From: Saccoglossus kowalevskii
Lineage: Eukaryota; Hemichordata; Enteropneusta; Harrimaniidae
Reading direction: 5' to 3'
NCBI RefSeq assembly: GCF_000003605.2
Contig: NW_003122284.1
Span: 1 to 48,538, forward strand
DNA: 48,538 bases
Shown here: in pieces, positions 14,579 to 28,160 of the stretch
How positions within the stretch are numbered: position 1 is the stretch's first letter
Layout: each line of letters starts with the position of its first letter
Notes under the pieces: model-generated
Databases searched by the model: none
Told to the model about the DNA's origin: nothing
The model's input: only the letters and a program-made list of their open reading frames with translations
Translations under genes and position numbers: made by a program

Positions 14579-17137
14579 GTATAGACGCAATATTACACGA
14601 ACACAGGGTGATAGACGTCAATGCAATATTACACAAACACAGGGTGATAGACGTCAATGCAATATTACACAAACACAGGGTGATAGACGTCAATGCAATA
14701 TTACACAAACACAAGGTGATAGACATCAATGCAATATTACACAAACACAGGGTGATAGACGTCAATGCAATATTACACAAACACAAGGTGATAGACATCA
14801 ATGCAATATTACACAAACACAGGGTGATAGACGTCAATGCAATATTACACAAACACAGGGTGATAGACGTCAATGCAATATTACACAAACACAGGGTGGT
14901 GGAGTTCAATGCAATATTACACAAACACAGGGTGATAGACGTCAATGCAATATTACACAAACACAGGGTGATAGACGTCAATGCAATATTACACAAACAC
15001 AGGGTGATAGACGTCAATGCAATATTACACAAACACAAGGTGATAGACGTCAATGCAATATTACACAAACACAGGGTGATAGACGTCAATGCAATATTAC
15101 ACAAACACAGGGTGATAGACGTCAATGCAATATTACACAAACACAGGGTGGTGGAGTTCAATGCAATATTACACAAACACAGGGTGATAGACGTCAATGC
15201 AATATTACACAAACACAAGGTGATAGACGTCAATGCAATATTACACAAACACAGGGTGATAGACGTCAATGCAATATTACACAAACACAGGGTGATAGAC
15301 GTCAATGCAATATTACACAAACACAGGGTGATAGACGTCAATGCAATATTACACAAACACAGGGTGATAGACGTCAATGCAATATTACACAAGCACAGGG
15401 TGGTAGACGTAAATGCAATATTACACAAACACAGGGTGATAGACGTCAATGCAATATCACACAAGCACAGGGTGGTGGAGTTCAATGCAATATTACACAA
15501 ACACAGGGTGGTAGACGTCAATGCAATATTAAACAAACACAGGGTGATAGACGTCAAAGCAATATTACACAAACACAGGGTGATAGACGTCAATACAATA
15601 TTACACAAACACAGGGTGGTGGAGTTCAATGCAATATTACACAAACACAGGGTGGTAGACGTCAATGTAATATTACACAAACACAGGGTGGTGGAGTTCA
15701 ATGCAATATTACACAAACACAGGGTGGTAGACGTCAATGTAATATTACACAAACACAGGGTGATAGATATCAATGCAATATTACACAAACACAAGGTGAT
15801 AGACGTCAATGCAATATTACACAAACACAGGGTGATAGATGTCAATGCAATATTACACAAACACAGGGTGGTAGACGTCAATGCAATATTACACAAACAC
15901 AGGGTGGTAGACGTCAATGCAATATTACACAAGCACAGGGTGGTAGACGTCAATGCAATATTACACAAACACAGGGTGATAGACGTCAATGCAATATTAC
16001 ACAAACACAGGGTGGTGGAGTTTAATGCAATATTACACAAACACAGGGTGATAGACGTCAATGCAATATTACACAAACACAGGGTGATAGACGTCAATGC
16101 AATATTACACAAACACAGGGTGATAGACGTCAATGCAATATTACACAAACACAGGGTGATAGACGTCAATGCAATATTACACAAGCACAGGGTGGTAGAC
16201 GTAAATGCAATATTACCCAAACACAGGGTGGTAGACGTCAATGTAATATTACACAAACACAGGGTGATAGATGTCAATGCAATATTACACAAACACAGGG
16301 TGATAGATGTCAATGCAATATTACACAAACACAGGGTGGTAGACGTCAATGCAATATTACACAAACACAGGGTGGTAGAAGTCAATGCAATATTACACAA
16401 GCACAGGGTGGTAGACGTCAATGCAATATTACACAAACACAGGGTGATAGACGTCAATGCAATATTACCCAAACACAGGGTGGTGGACTTCAATGCAATA
16501 TTACCCAAACACAGTGTGGTAGACGTCAATGTAATATTACACAAACACAAGGTGATAGACGTCAATGCAATATTACACAAACACAGGGTGATAGATGTCA
16601 ATGCAATATTACACAAACACAGGGTGGTAGACGTCAATGCAATATTACACAAACACAGGGTGGTAGAAGTCAATGCAATATTACACAAGCACAGGGTGGT
16701 AGACGTCAATGCAATATTACACAAACACAGGGTGATAGACGTCAATGCAATATTACACAAACACAGGGTGATAGACGTCAATGCAATATTACACAAACAC
16801 AGGGTGGTGGAGTTCAATGCAATATTACACAAACACAGGGTGATAGACGTCAATGCAATATTACACAAACACAGGGTGATAGATGTCAATGCAATATTAC
16901 ACAAACACAGGGTGATAGACGTCAATGCAATATTACACAAACAGAGGGTGGTAGACGTCATTGCAATATTACACAAACACAGGGTGGTGGAGTTCAATGC
17001 AATATTACACAAACACAGGGTGATAGACGTCAATGCAATATTACACAAACACAGGTTGGTGGAGTTCAATGCAATATTACACAAACACAGGGTGATAGAC
17101 GTCAATGCAAATATTACACAAACACAGGGTGATAGAC
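14579..17137. repeat. array block opened by a 38-bp unit, subtype i
   Basis: The opening unit reads CGTATAGACGC and later CACGAACAC, two bases longer than normal. GACATC alternates with GACGTC in the first units, the pattern seen after the 38-bp units at 39301 and, in part, 40167. Between 15370 and 16020 there are GTAAATG, ATTAAACAAAC, CAAAGC, GATATC (near 15768) and GGAGTTTAATG (16017) units. The same rare variants recur in the same order near 26777/27025 and, for the last two, 28470/28721. CCCAAACAC and GTAGAAGTC units fill the rest. One extra A at about 17109 precedes the next 38-bp unit. Confidence 0.88.
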
Positions 17138-19135
17138 GTATAGACGCAATATTACACGAACACAGGGTGATAGACGTCAATGCAATATTACACAAACACA
17201 GGATGATAGACGTCAATGCAATATTACACAAACACAGGGTGATAGACGTCAATGCAATATTACACAAACACAGGGTGATAGACGTCAATGCAATATTACA
17301 CAGACACAGGGTGGTAGACGTCAATGCAATAATACACAAACACAGGGTGGTGGACTTCAATGCAATATTACACAAACACAGGGTGATAGACGTCAATGCA
17401 ATATTACACAAACACAGGATGATAGACGTCAATGCAATATAACACAAGCACAGGGTGGTGGAGTTCAATGCAATATTACACAAACACAGGGTGGTAGACG
17501 TCAATGCAATATTAAACAAACACAGGGTGATAGACGTCAAAGCAATATTACACAAACACAGGGTGATAGACGTCAATGCAATATTACACAAACACAGGGT
17601 GGTGGAGTTCAATGCAATATTACACAAACACAGGGTGGTAGACGTCAATGTAATATTACACAAACACAGGGTGATAGATGTCAATGCAATATTACGCAAA
17701 CACAAGGTGATAGACGTCAATGCAATATTACACAAACACAGGGTGATAGATGTCAATGCAATATTACACAAACACAGGGTGGTAGACGTCAATGCAATAT
17801 TACACAAACACAGGGTGGTAGACGTCAATGCAATATTACACAAGCACAGGGTGGTAGACGTCAATGCAATATTACACAAACACAGGGTGATAGACGTCAA
17901 TGCAATATTACACAAACACAGGGTGGTGGAGTTCAATGCAATATTACACAAACACAGGGTGATAGACGTCAATGCAATATTACACAAACACAGGGTGGTG
18001 GAGTTCAATGCAATATTACACAAACACAGGGTGATAGACGTCAATGCAATATTACACAAACACAGGGTGATAGATGTCAATGCAATATTACACAAACACA
18101 GGGTGATAGACGTCAATGCAATATTACACAAACACAGGGTGATAGACGTCAATGCAATATTACACAAACACAAGGTGATAGACGTCAATGCAATAGTACA
18201 CAAATACAAGGTGATAGACGTCAATGCAATATTACACTAACACAAGGTGATAGACGTCAATGCAATATTACACAAACACAAGGTGATAGACATCAATGCA
18301 ATATTACACAAACACAGGGTGATAGACGTCAATGCAATATTACACAAACACAGGGTGATAGACGTCAATGCAATATTACACAAACACAGGGTTATAGATG
18401 TCAATGCAACATTCCACAAACACAGGATGATAGACGTCAATGCAATATTACACAAACACAGGTTGGTAGAGTTCAATGCAATATTACACAAACACAGGGT
18501 GATAGACGTCAATGCAATATTACACAAACACAGGGTGATAGACGTCAATGCAATATTACACAAACACAGGGTGATAGACGTCAATGCAATATTACACAAA
18601 CACAGAATGATAGACGTCAATGCAATATTACACAAACACAGGGTGATAGACGTCAATGCAATATTACACAGACACAGGGTGGTAGACGTCAATGCAATAT
18701 TACACAAACACAGGGTGGTGGACTTCAATGCAATATTACACAAACACAGGGTGATAGACGTCAATGCAATATTACACAAACACAGGGTGATAGACGTCAA
18801 TGCAATATCACACAAGCACAGGGTGGTGGAGTTCAATGCAATATTACACAAACACAGGGTGGTAGACGTCAATGCAATATTAAACAAACACAGGGTGATA
18901 GACGTCAAAGCAATATTACACAAACACAGGGTGATAGACGTCAATGCAATATTACACAAACACAGGGTGGTGGAGTTCAATGCAATATTACACAAACACA
19001 GGGTGGTAGACGTCAATGTAATATTACACAAACACAGGGTGATAGATGTCAATGCAATATTACACAAACACAGGGTGATAGACGTCAATGCAATATTACA
19101 CAAACACATGGTGATAGATGTCAATGCAATATCAC
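17138..19135. repeat. array block opened by a 38-bp unit, subtype ii
   Basis: Subtype ii is recognised by CAGGATG two units after the 38-bp unit, then CAGACACAGG, GGTGGACTTC and a unit with ATAACACAAGCAC near 17440. The copies at 31211, 36378 and 43829 show the same series. The second half starts at the SL pair (18194) and ends at the form-T marker at 19136. It is an almost exact copy of 21187-22128, with both landmarks displaced by 2,993 bp. A unit near 18390 has extra changes (GATGTC, CAACATTCC) missing from the other copies. Confidence 0.9.
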
Positions 19136-22128
19136 ACATGCAAGCACAGTGTGGTAGACGTCAATGCAATATTACACAAACACAGGGTGATAGACGTCAA
19201 TGCAATATTACACAAACACAGGGTGGTGGAGTTCAATGCAATATTACACAAACACAGGGTGATAGACGTCAATGCAATATTACACAAACACAGGGTGATA
19301 GACGTCAATGCAATATTACACAAACACAGGGTGATAGACGTCAATGCAATATTACACAAACACAGGGTGATAGACGTCAATGCAATATTACACAAACACA
19401 GGGTGATAGACGTCAATGCAATATTACACAAACACAGGGTGATAGACGTCAATGCAATATTACACAAACACAGGGTGATAGACGTCAATGCAATATTACA
19501 CAAACACAGGATGATAGACGTCAATACAATATTACACAAACACAGGGTGGTAGAGTTCAATGCAATATTACACAAACATAGGGTGATAGACGTCAATGCA
19601 ATATACACCAAACCACAGGGTGATAGACGTCAATGCAATATTACACAAACACAGGGTGGTAGACGTCAATGCAATATTAAACAAACACAGGGTGATAGAC
19701 GTCAAAGCAATATTACACAAACACAGGGTGATAGACGTCAATTCAATATTACACAAACACAGGGTGGTAGACGTCAATGCAATATTACACAAACACAGGG
19801 TGGTAGACGTCGATGCAATATTACACAAGCACAGGGTGGTAGACGTCAATGCAATATTACACAAACACAGGGTGATAGACGTCAATTCAATATTACACAA
19901 ACACAGGGTGGTGGAGTTCAATGCAATATTACACAAACACAGGGTGATAGACGTCAATGCAATATTACACAAACACAGGGTGATAGATGTCAATGCAATA
20001 TTACACAAACACAGGGTGATAGACGTCAATGCAATATTACACAAACAGAGGGTGATAGACGTCAATGCAATATTACACAAACACAGGGTGGTGGAGTTCA
20101 ATGCAATATTACACAAACACAGGGTGATAGACGTCAATGCAATATTACACAAACACAGGGTGATAGACGTCAATGCAATATTACACAAACACAGGGTGAT
20201 AGACGTCAATGCAATATTACACAAACACAGGATGATAGACGTCAATGCAATATTACACAAACACAGGTTGGTGGAGTTCAATGCAATATTACACAAACAC
20301 AGGATGATAGACGTCAATGCAATATTACACAAACACAGGGTGATAGACGTCAATGCAATATTACACAAACACAGGGTGGTAGACGTCAATGCAATATTAC
20401 ACAAACACAGGGTGATAGACGTCAATGCAATATTACACAAGCACAGGGTGGTAGACGTAAATGCAATATTACACAAACACAGGGTGATAGACGTCAATGC
20501 AATATCACACAAGCACAGGGTGGTGGAGTTCAATGCAATATTACACAAACACAGGGTGGTAGACGTCAATGCAATATTAAACAAACACAGGGCGATAGAC
20601 GTCAAAGCAATATTACACAAACACAGGGTGATAGACGTCAATGTAATATTACACAAACACAGGGTGGTGGACTTCAATGCAATATTACCCAAACACAGGG
20701 TGGTAGACGTCAATGTAATATTACACAAACACAGGGTGATAGATGTCAATGCAATATTACACAAACACATGGTGATAGACGTCAATGCAATATTACACAA
20801 ACACAGGGTGATAGATGTCAATGCAATATTACACAAACACAGGGTGGTAGACGTCAATGCAATATTACACAAACACAGGGTGGTAGAAGTCAATGCAATA
20901 TTACACAAGCACAGGGTGGAAGACGTCAATGCAATATTACACAAACACAGGGTGATAGACGTCAATGCAATATTACACAAACACAGGGTGGTGGAGTTCA
21001 ATGCAATATTACACAAACACAGGGTGATAGACGTCAATGCAATATTACACAAACACAGGGTGATAGATGTCAATGCAATATTACACAAACACAGGGTGAT
21101 AGACGTCAATGCAATATTACACAAACACAGGGTGATAGACGTCAATGCAATATTACACAAACACAAGGTGATAGACGTCAATGCAATAGTACACAAATAC
21201 AAGGTGATAGACGTCAATGCAATATTACACTAACACAAGGTGATAGACGTCAATGCAATATTACACAAACACAAGGTGATAGACATCAATGCAATATTAC
21301 ACAAACACAGGGTGATAGACGTCAATGCAATATTACACAAACACAGGGTGATAGACGTCAATGCAATATTACACAAACACAGGGTTATAGACGTCAATGC
21401 AATATTACACAAACACAGGATGATAGACGTCAATGCAATATTACACAAACACAGGTTGGTAGAGTTCAATGCAATATTACACAAACACAGGGTGATAGAC
21501 GTCAATGCAATATTACACAAACACAGGGTGATAGACGTCAATGCAATATTACACAAACACAGGGTGATAGACGTCAATGCAATATTACACAAACACAGAA
21601 TGATAGACGTCAATGCAATATTACACAAACACAGGGTGATAGACGTCAATGCAATATTACACAGACACAGGGTGATAGACGTCAATGCAATATTACACAA
21701 ACACAGGGTGGTGGACTTCAATGCAATATTACACAAACACAGGGTGATAGACGTCAATGCAATATTACACAAACACAGGGTGATAGACGTCAATGCAATA
21801 TCACACAAGCACAGGGTGGTGGAGTTCAATGCAATATTACACAAACACAGGGTGGTAGACGTCAATGCAATATTAAACAAACACAGGGTGATAGACGTCA
21901 AAGCAATATTACACAAACACAGGGTGATAGACGTCAATGCAATATTACACAAACACAGGGTGGTGGAGTTCAATGCAATATTACACAAACACAGGGTGGT
22001 AGACGTCAATGTAATATTACACAAACACAGGGTGATAGATGTCAATGCAATATTACACAAACACAGGGTGATAGACGTCAATGCAATATTACACAAACAC
22101 ATGGTGATAGAAGTCAATGCAATATCAC
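19136..22128. repeat. array block: form-T marker, second copy of the 2,993-bp duplication
   Basis: It begins with a run of ordinary units and one damaged unit at 19590-19620 (ATATACACCAAACC). Between 19660 and 20100 it carries ATTAAACAAAC, CAATTCAAT, GTCGATG (19809) and CAATTCAAT units, a set that returns at 40800-41060. SL lies at 21187 and the composite module (acatc, gttatag, gatg, gttggtagag, cagaatg, cagacac) follows. The tail with CACATGG leads to the next form-T marker. Confidence 0.88.
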
Positions 22129-22276
22129 ACATGCAAGCACAGTGTGGTAGACGTCAATGCAATATTACACAAACACAGGGTGATAGACGTCAATGCAATA
22201 TTACACAAACACAGGGTGGTGGAGTTCAATGCAATATTACACAAACACAGGGTGATAGATGTCAATGCAATATTAC
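22129..22276. repeat. 148-bp short interval between two form-T markers
   Basis: Two form-T markers are only 148 bp apart, which is one 40-bp unit plus three 36-bp units. Every other interval between successive 40-bp markers is at least 328 bp. The second marker has GCAAGCTCAG instead of GCAAGCACAG and is preceded by CAATATTACAC instead of the usual CAATATCACAC. A duplication of the marker and three units, followed by substitution or conversion, would explain this. Confidence 0.9.
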
Positions 22277-24370
22277 ACATGCAAGCTCAGTGTGGTAGAC
22301 GTCAATGCAATATTACACAAACACAGGGTGATAGACGTCAATGCAATATTACACAAACACAGGGTGGTGGAGTTCAATGCAATATTACACAAACACAGGG
22401 TGATAGACGTCAATGCAATATTACACAAACACAGGGTGGTGGAGTTCAATGCAATATTACACAAACACAGGGTGATAGACGTCAATGCAATATTACACAA
22501 ACACAGGGTGATAGATGTCAATGCAATATTACACAAACACAGGGTGATAGACGTCAATGCAATATTACACAAACACAGGGTGATAGACGTCAATGCTATT
22601 ACACAAACACAAGGTGATAGACGTCAATGCAATATTACACAAACACAGGGTGATAGACGTCAATGCAATATTACACAAACACAAGGTGATAGACGTCAAT
22701 GCAATAGTACACAAATACAAGGTGATAGACGTCAATGCAATATTACACTAACACAAGGTGATAGACGTCAATGCAATATTACACAAACACAAGGTGATAG
22801 ACATCAATGCAATATTACACAAACACAGGGTGATAGACGTCAATGCAATATTACACAAACACAGGGTGATAGACGTCAATGCAATATTACACAAACACAG
22901 GGTTATAGACGTCAATGCAATATTACACAAACACAGGATGATAGACGTCAATGCAATATTACACAAACACAGGTTGGTAGAGTTCAATGCAATATTACAC
23001 AAACACAGGGTGATAGACGTCAATGCAATATTACACAAACACAGGGTGATAGACGTCAATGCAATATTACACAAACACAGGGTGATAGACGTCAATGCAA
23101 TATTACACAAACACAGAATGATAGACGTCAATGCAATATTACACAAACACAGGGTGATAGACGTCAATGCAATATTACACAGACACAGGGTGGTAGACGT
23201 CAATGCAATATTACACAAACACAGGGTGGTGGACTTCAATGCAATATTACACAAACACAGGGTGATAGACGTCAATGCAATATTACACAAACACAGGGTG
23301 ATAGACGTCAATGCAATATTACACAAACACAGGGTGGTGGAGTTCAATGCAATATTACACAAACACAGGGTGATAGACGTCAATGCAATATTACACAAAC
23401 ACAGGGTGATAGATGTCAATGCAATATTACACAAACACAGGGTGATAGACGTCAATGCAATATTACACAAACACAGGGTGATAGACGTCAATGCAATATT
23501 ACACAAACACAGGGTGATAGACGTCAATGCAATATTACACAAACACAGGGTGATAGACGTCAATGCAATATTACACAAACACAGGGTGATAGACGTCAAT
23601 GCAATATTACACAAACACAGGATGATAGACGTCAATACAATATTACACAAACACAGGTTGGTAGAGTTCAATGCAATATTACACAAATACAGGGTGATAG
23701 ACGTCAATACAATATTACACAAACACAGGGTGATAGACGTCAATGCAATATTACACAAACACAGGGTGATAGACGTCAATGCAATATTACACAAACCCAG
23801 GATGATAGACGTCAATGCAATAGTACACAAATACAAGGTGATAGACGTCAATGCAATATTACACTAACACAAGGTGATAGACGTCAATGCAATATTACAC
23901 AAACACAAGGTGATAGACGTCAATGCAATATTACACAAACACAGGGTGATAGACGTCAATGCAATATTACACAAACACAGGGTGGTGGAGTTCAATGCAA
24001 TATTACACAAACACAGGGTGATAGACGTCAATGCAATATTACACAAACACAGGGTGGTGGAGTTCAATGCAATATTACACAAACACAGGGTGATAGACGT
24101 CAATGCAATATTACACAAACACAGGGTGATAGACGTCAATGCAATATTACACAAACACAGGGTGGTGGAGTTCAATGCAATATTACACAAACACAGGGTG
24201 ATAGACGTCAATGCAATATTACACAAACACAAGGTGATAGACGTCAATGCAATATTACACAAACACAAGGTGATAGACGTCAATGCAATATTACACAAAC
24301 ACAGGGTGATAGACGTCAATGCAATATTACACAAACACAGGGTGATAGACGTCAATGCAATATTACACAA
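22277..24370. repeat. array block ending at the poly-G patch
   Basis: The landmark order is form-T marker, 34-bp unit at 22591 (314 bp later, the same distance as 30505 to 30819), SL at 22705, composite module with CAGAATG near 23115, CAGGTTGGTAGAG near 23655 and a second SL at 23821. From about 23330 it follows the variant order of 1-700 (CAGGATG with CAATACAAT, CAGGTTGGTAGAG, ACAAATACAGG, CCCAGGATG, SL). Regular units continue without an indel until 24370. Confidence 0.9.
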
Positions 24371-24690
24371 GGGGGGGGGGGGATAGACGTCCATGCTATA
24401 TTACGCGGGGGGGGGGGTGGTAGACGTCAATGCTATATTACACGGGGGGGGGGGTGATAGACGTCAATGCAATATTACACAAAACACAGGGGTGATAGAC
24501 GTCAATGCAAATATTACACAAAACACAGGGTGATAGACGTCAATGCAATATTACTCAAACACAGGGTGGTAGACGTCAATGCAATATTACACAAACACAG
24601 GGTGATAGATGTCAATGCAAATATTACACAAACACAGGGTGGTAGACGTCAAATGCAATATTACACAAACACAGGGTGGTAGACGTCTAT
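24371..24690. repeat. disrupted units with three poly-G runs
   Basis: G-runs of 12 (24371-24382), 11 (24407-24417) and 11 (24444-24454) take the place of the ACAAACACAGGG part of three successive units. The GATAGACGTC part and the 36-37-bp spacing remain. Nearby bases are also altered (GTCCATGCTATATTA, TTACGC). The next six or so units carry extra single bases (AAAACACAGGGG, GCAAATATT, GTCAAATGC) and ATTACTCAAAC. Regular register returns near 24690. A base-calling or consensus fault is the likelier reading; real G-tract insertion is possible but would need three parallel events. Confidence 0.85.
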
Positions 24691-25602
24691 GCAATATTAC
24701 ACAAACACAGGGTGATAGACGTCAATGCAATATTACACAAACACAGGGTGGTGGAGTTCAATGCAATATTACACAAACACAGGGTGATAGACGTCAATGC
24801 AATATTACACAAACACAGGGTGATAGACGTCAATGCAATATTACACAAACACAAGGTGATAGAAGTCAATGCAATATTACACAAACACAGGGTGGTAGAC
24901 GTCAATGCAATATTACACAAACACAGGGTGATAGACGTCAATGCAATATTACACAAACACAGGGTGGAAGACGTCAATGCAATATTACACAAACACAGGG
25001 TGATAGACGTCAATGCAATATTACACAAACACAAGGTGATAGACGTCAATGCAATATTACACAAACACAGGGTGATAGACGTCAATGCAATATTACACAA
25101 ACAGCAGGGTGGTAGACGTCCAATGCAATATTACACAAACACAGGGTGATAGACGTCAATGCAATATTACACAAACACAGGGTGATAGACGTCAATGCAA
25201 TATTACACAAACACAGGGTGATAGACGTCAATGCAATATTACACAAGCACAGGGTGGTAGACGTAAATGCAATATTACACAAACACAGGGTGGTGGAGTT
25301 CAATGCAATATTACACAAACACAGGGTGGTAGACGTCAATGCAATATTAAACAAACACAGGGTGATAGACGTCAAAGCAATATTACACAAACACAGGGTG
25401 ATAGACGTCAATGCAATATTACACAAACACAGGGTGGTGGAGTTCAATGCAATATTACACAAACACAGGGTGGTAGACGTCAATGTAATATTACACAAAC
25501 ACAGGGTGATAGATGTCAATGCAATATTACACAAACACAGGGTGATAGACGTCAATGCAATATTACACAAACACATGGTGATAGATGTCAATGCAATATC
25601 AC
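24691..25602. repeat. array block between poly-G patch and form-T marker
   Basis: Ordinary units with GTAGAAGTC-like (GATAGAAGTC near 24862) and GGAAGACGTC (near 24966) variants. Two single-base insertions lie in adjacent units at 25100-25125 (ACAGCAGGG, GTCCAATGC). From 25240 comes the standard lead-in (GTAAATG, GGTGGAGTTC, ATTAAACAAAC, CAAAGC, CAATGTAAT, GATGTC, CACATGG). Here it lacks the CAATATCACACAAGCAC unit present in most copies. Confidence 0.87.
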
Positions 25603-28160
25603 ACATGCAAGCACAGTGTGGTAGACGTCAATGCAATATTACACAAACACAGGGTGATAGACGTCAATGCAATATTACACAAACACAGGGTGGTGGAGTT
25701 CAATGCAATATTACACAAACACAGGGTGATAGACGTCAATGCAATATTACACAAACACAGGGTGATAGATGTCAATGCAATATTACACAAACACAGGGTG
25801 ATAGACGTCAATGCAATATTACACAAACACAGGGTGATAGACGTCAATGCTATTACACAAACACAAGGCGATAGACGTCAATGCAATATTACACAAACAC
25901 AGGGTGATAGACGTCAATGCAATATTACACAAACACAAGGTGATAGACGTCAATGCAATAGTACACAAATACAAGGTGATAGACTTCAATGCAATATTAC
26001 ACAAACACAGGGTGATAGACGTCAATGCAATATTACACAAACACAGGGTGATAGACGTCAATGCAATTATACACAAACACAGGGTGATAGACGTCAATGC
26101 AATATTACACAAACACAGGGTGATAGACGTCAATGCAATATTACACAAGCACAGGGTGGTAGACGTAAATGCAATATTACACAAACACAGGGTGATAGAC
26201 GTCAATGCAATATCACACAAGCACAGGGTGGTGGAGTTCAATGCAATATTACACAAACACAGGGTGGTAGACGTCAATGCAATATTACACAAACACAGGG
26301 TGATAGACGTCAATGCAATATTACACAAACACAGGGTGATAGACGTCAATGCAATATTACACAAACACAGGGTGATAGACGTCAATGCAATATTACACAA
26401 ACACAGGGTGATAGACGTCAATGCAATATTACACAAACACAGGGTGATAGACGTCAATGCAATATTACACAAGCACAGGGTGGTAGACGTAAATGCAATA
26501 TTACACAAACACAGGGTGATAGACGTCAATGCAATATCACACAAGCACAGGGTGGTGGAGTTCAATGCAATATTACACAAACACAGGGTGGTAGACGTCA
26601 ATGCAATATTAAACAAACACAGGGTGATAGACGTCAAAGCAATATTACACAAACACAGGGTGATAGACGTCAATACAATATTACACAAACACAGGGTGGT
26701 GGAGTTCAATGCAATATTACACAAACACAGGGTGGTAGACGTCAATGTAATATTACACAAACACAGGGTGATAGATATCAATGCAATATTACACAAACAC
26801 AAGGTGATAGACGTCAATGCAATATTACACAAACACAGGGTGATAGATGTCAATGCAATATTACACAAACACAGGGTGGTAGACGTCAATGCAATATTAC
26901 ACAAACACAGGGTGGTAGACGTCAATGCAATATTACACAAGCACAGGGTGGTAGACGTCAATGCAATATTACACAAACACAGGGTGATAGACGTCAATGC
27001 AATATTACACAAACACAGGGTGGTGGAGTTTAATGCAATATTACACAAACACAGGGTGATAGACGTCAATGCAATATTACACAAACACAGGGTGATAGAC
27101 GTCAATGCAATATTACACAAACACAGGGTGATAGACGTCAATGCAATATTACACAAACACAGGGTGATAGACGTCAATGCAATATTACACAAGCACAGGG
27201 TGGTAGACGTAAATGCAATATTACCCAAACACAGGGTGGTAGACGTCAATGTAATATTACACAAACACAGGGTGATAGATGTCAATGCAATATTACACAA
27301 ACACAGGGTGATAGATGTCAATGCAATATTACACAAACACAGGGTGGTAGACGTCAATGCAATATTACACAAACACAGGGTGGTAGAAGTCAATGCAATA
27401 TTACACAAGCACAGGGTGGTAGACGTCAATGCAATATTACACAAACACAGGGTGATAGACGTCAATGCAATATTACACAAACACAGGGTGATAGACGTCA
27501 ATGCAATATTACACAAACACAGGGTGATAGACGTCAATGCAATATTACACAAACACAGGGTGATAGACGTCAATGTAATATTACACAAACACAGGGTGAT
27601 AGACGTCAATGCAATATTACACAAACACAGGGTGGTAGACGTCAATGCAATATTACACAAACACAGGGTGGTGGACTTCAATGCAATATTACACAAACAC
27701 AGGGTGATAGACGTCAATGCAATATTACACAAACACAGGGTGATAGACGTCAATGCAATATTACACAAACACAGGGTGATAGACGTCAATGCAATATTAC
27801 ACAAGCACAGGGTAGTAGACGTAAATGCAATATTATACAAACACAGGGTGGTGGAGTTCAATGCAATATTACACAAACACAGGGTGGTAGACGTCAATGC
27901 AATATTAAACAAACACAGGGTGATAGACGTCAAAGCAATATTACACAAACACAGGGTGATAGACGTCAATGCAATATTACACAAACACAGGGTGGTGGAG
28001 TTCAATGCAATATTACACAAACACAGGGTGGTAGACGTCAATGTAATATTACACAAACACAGGGTGATAGATGTCAATGCAATATTACACAAACACAGGG
28101 TGATAGACGTCAATGCAATATTACACAAACACATGGTGATAGATGTCAATGCAATATCAC
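25603..28160. repeat. array block: form-T marker, 34-bp unit, SL, GATATC, GGAGTTTAATG
   Basis: The 34-bp unit lies at 25845, 242 bp after the marker. That is exactly two units less than the 314 bp seen at 22277 and 30505. SL is at 25959. The rare-variant series GTAAATG, ATTAAACAAAC, GATATC (26777) and GGAGTTTAATG (27025) copies 15370-16030. A GGTAGTAGACG unit with ATTATACAAAC near 27815 occurs only here. The block closes with the CACATGG lead-in. Confidence 0.88.

Noticed and set aside
12775-17442. Plus-strand open frame of more than 1,500 codons (and others such as 2771-7168 and 46484-48472) as repetitive protein genes
   Set aside because: The unit is 12 codons long and two plus-strand frames lack a stop, so openness is automatic. 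Both frames and one minus frame are open at the same place, every start codon is an arbitrary ATG inside a repeat, and frames end only at length variants or chance stops.
14544-18224. Minus-strand open frame of about 1,226 codons with cysteine-rich, hydrophobic 12-residue repeats
   Set aside because: It is the reverse reading of the same satellite. The apparent membrane-like pattern LCLCNIALTSIT is only the translation of the unit and has no start context, signal or unique domain.
24371-24460. Poly-G runs as a terminator or origin element
   Set aside because: No stem-loop, no T-run and no gene nearby; the altered neighbouring bases point to poor base calls.
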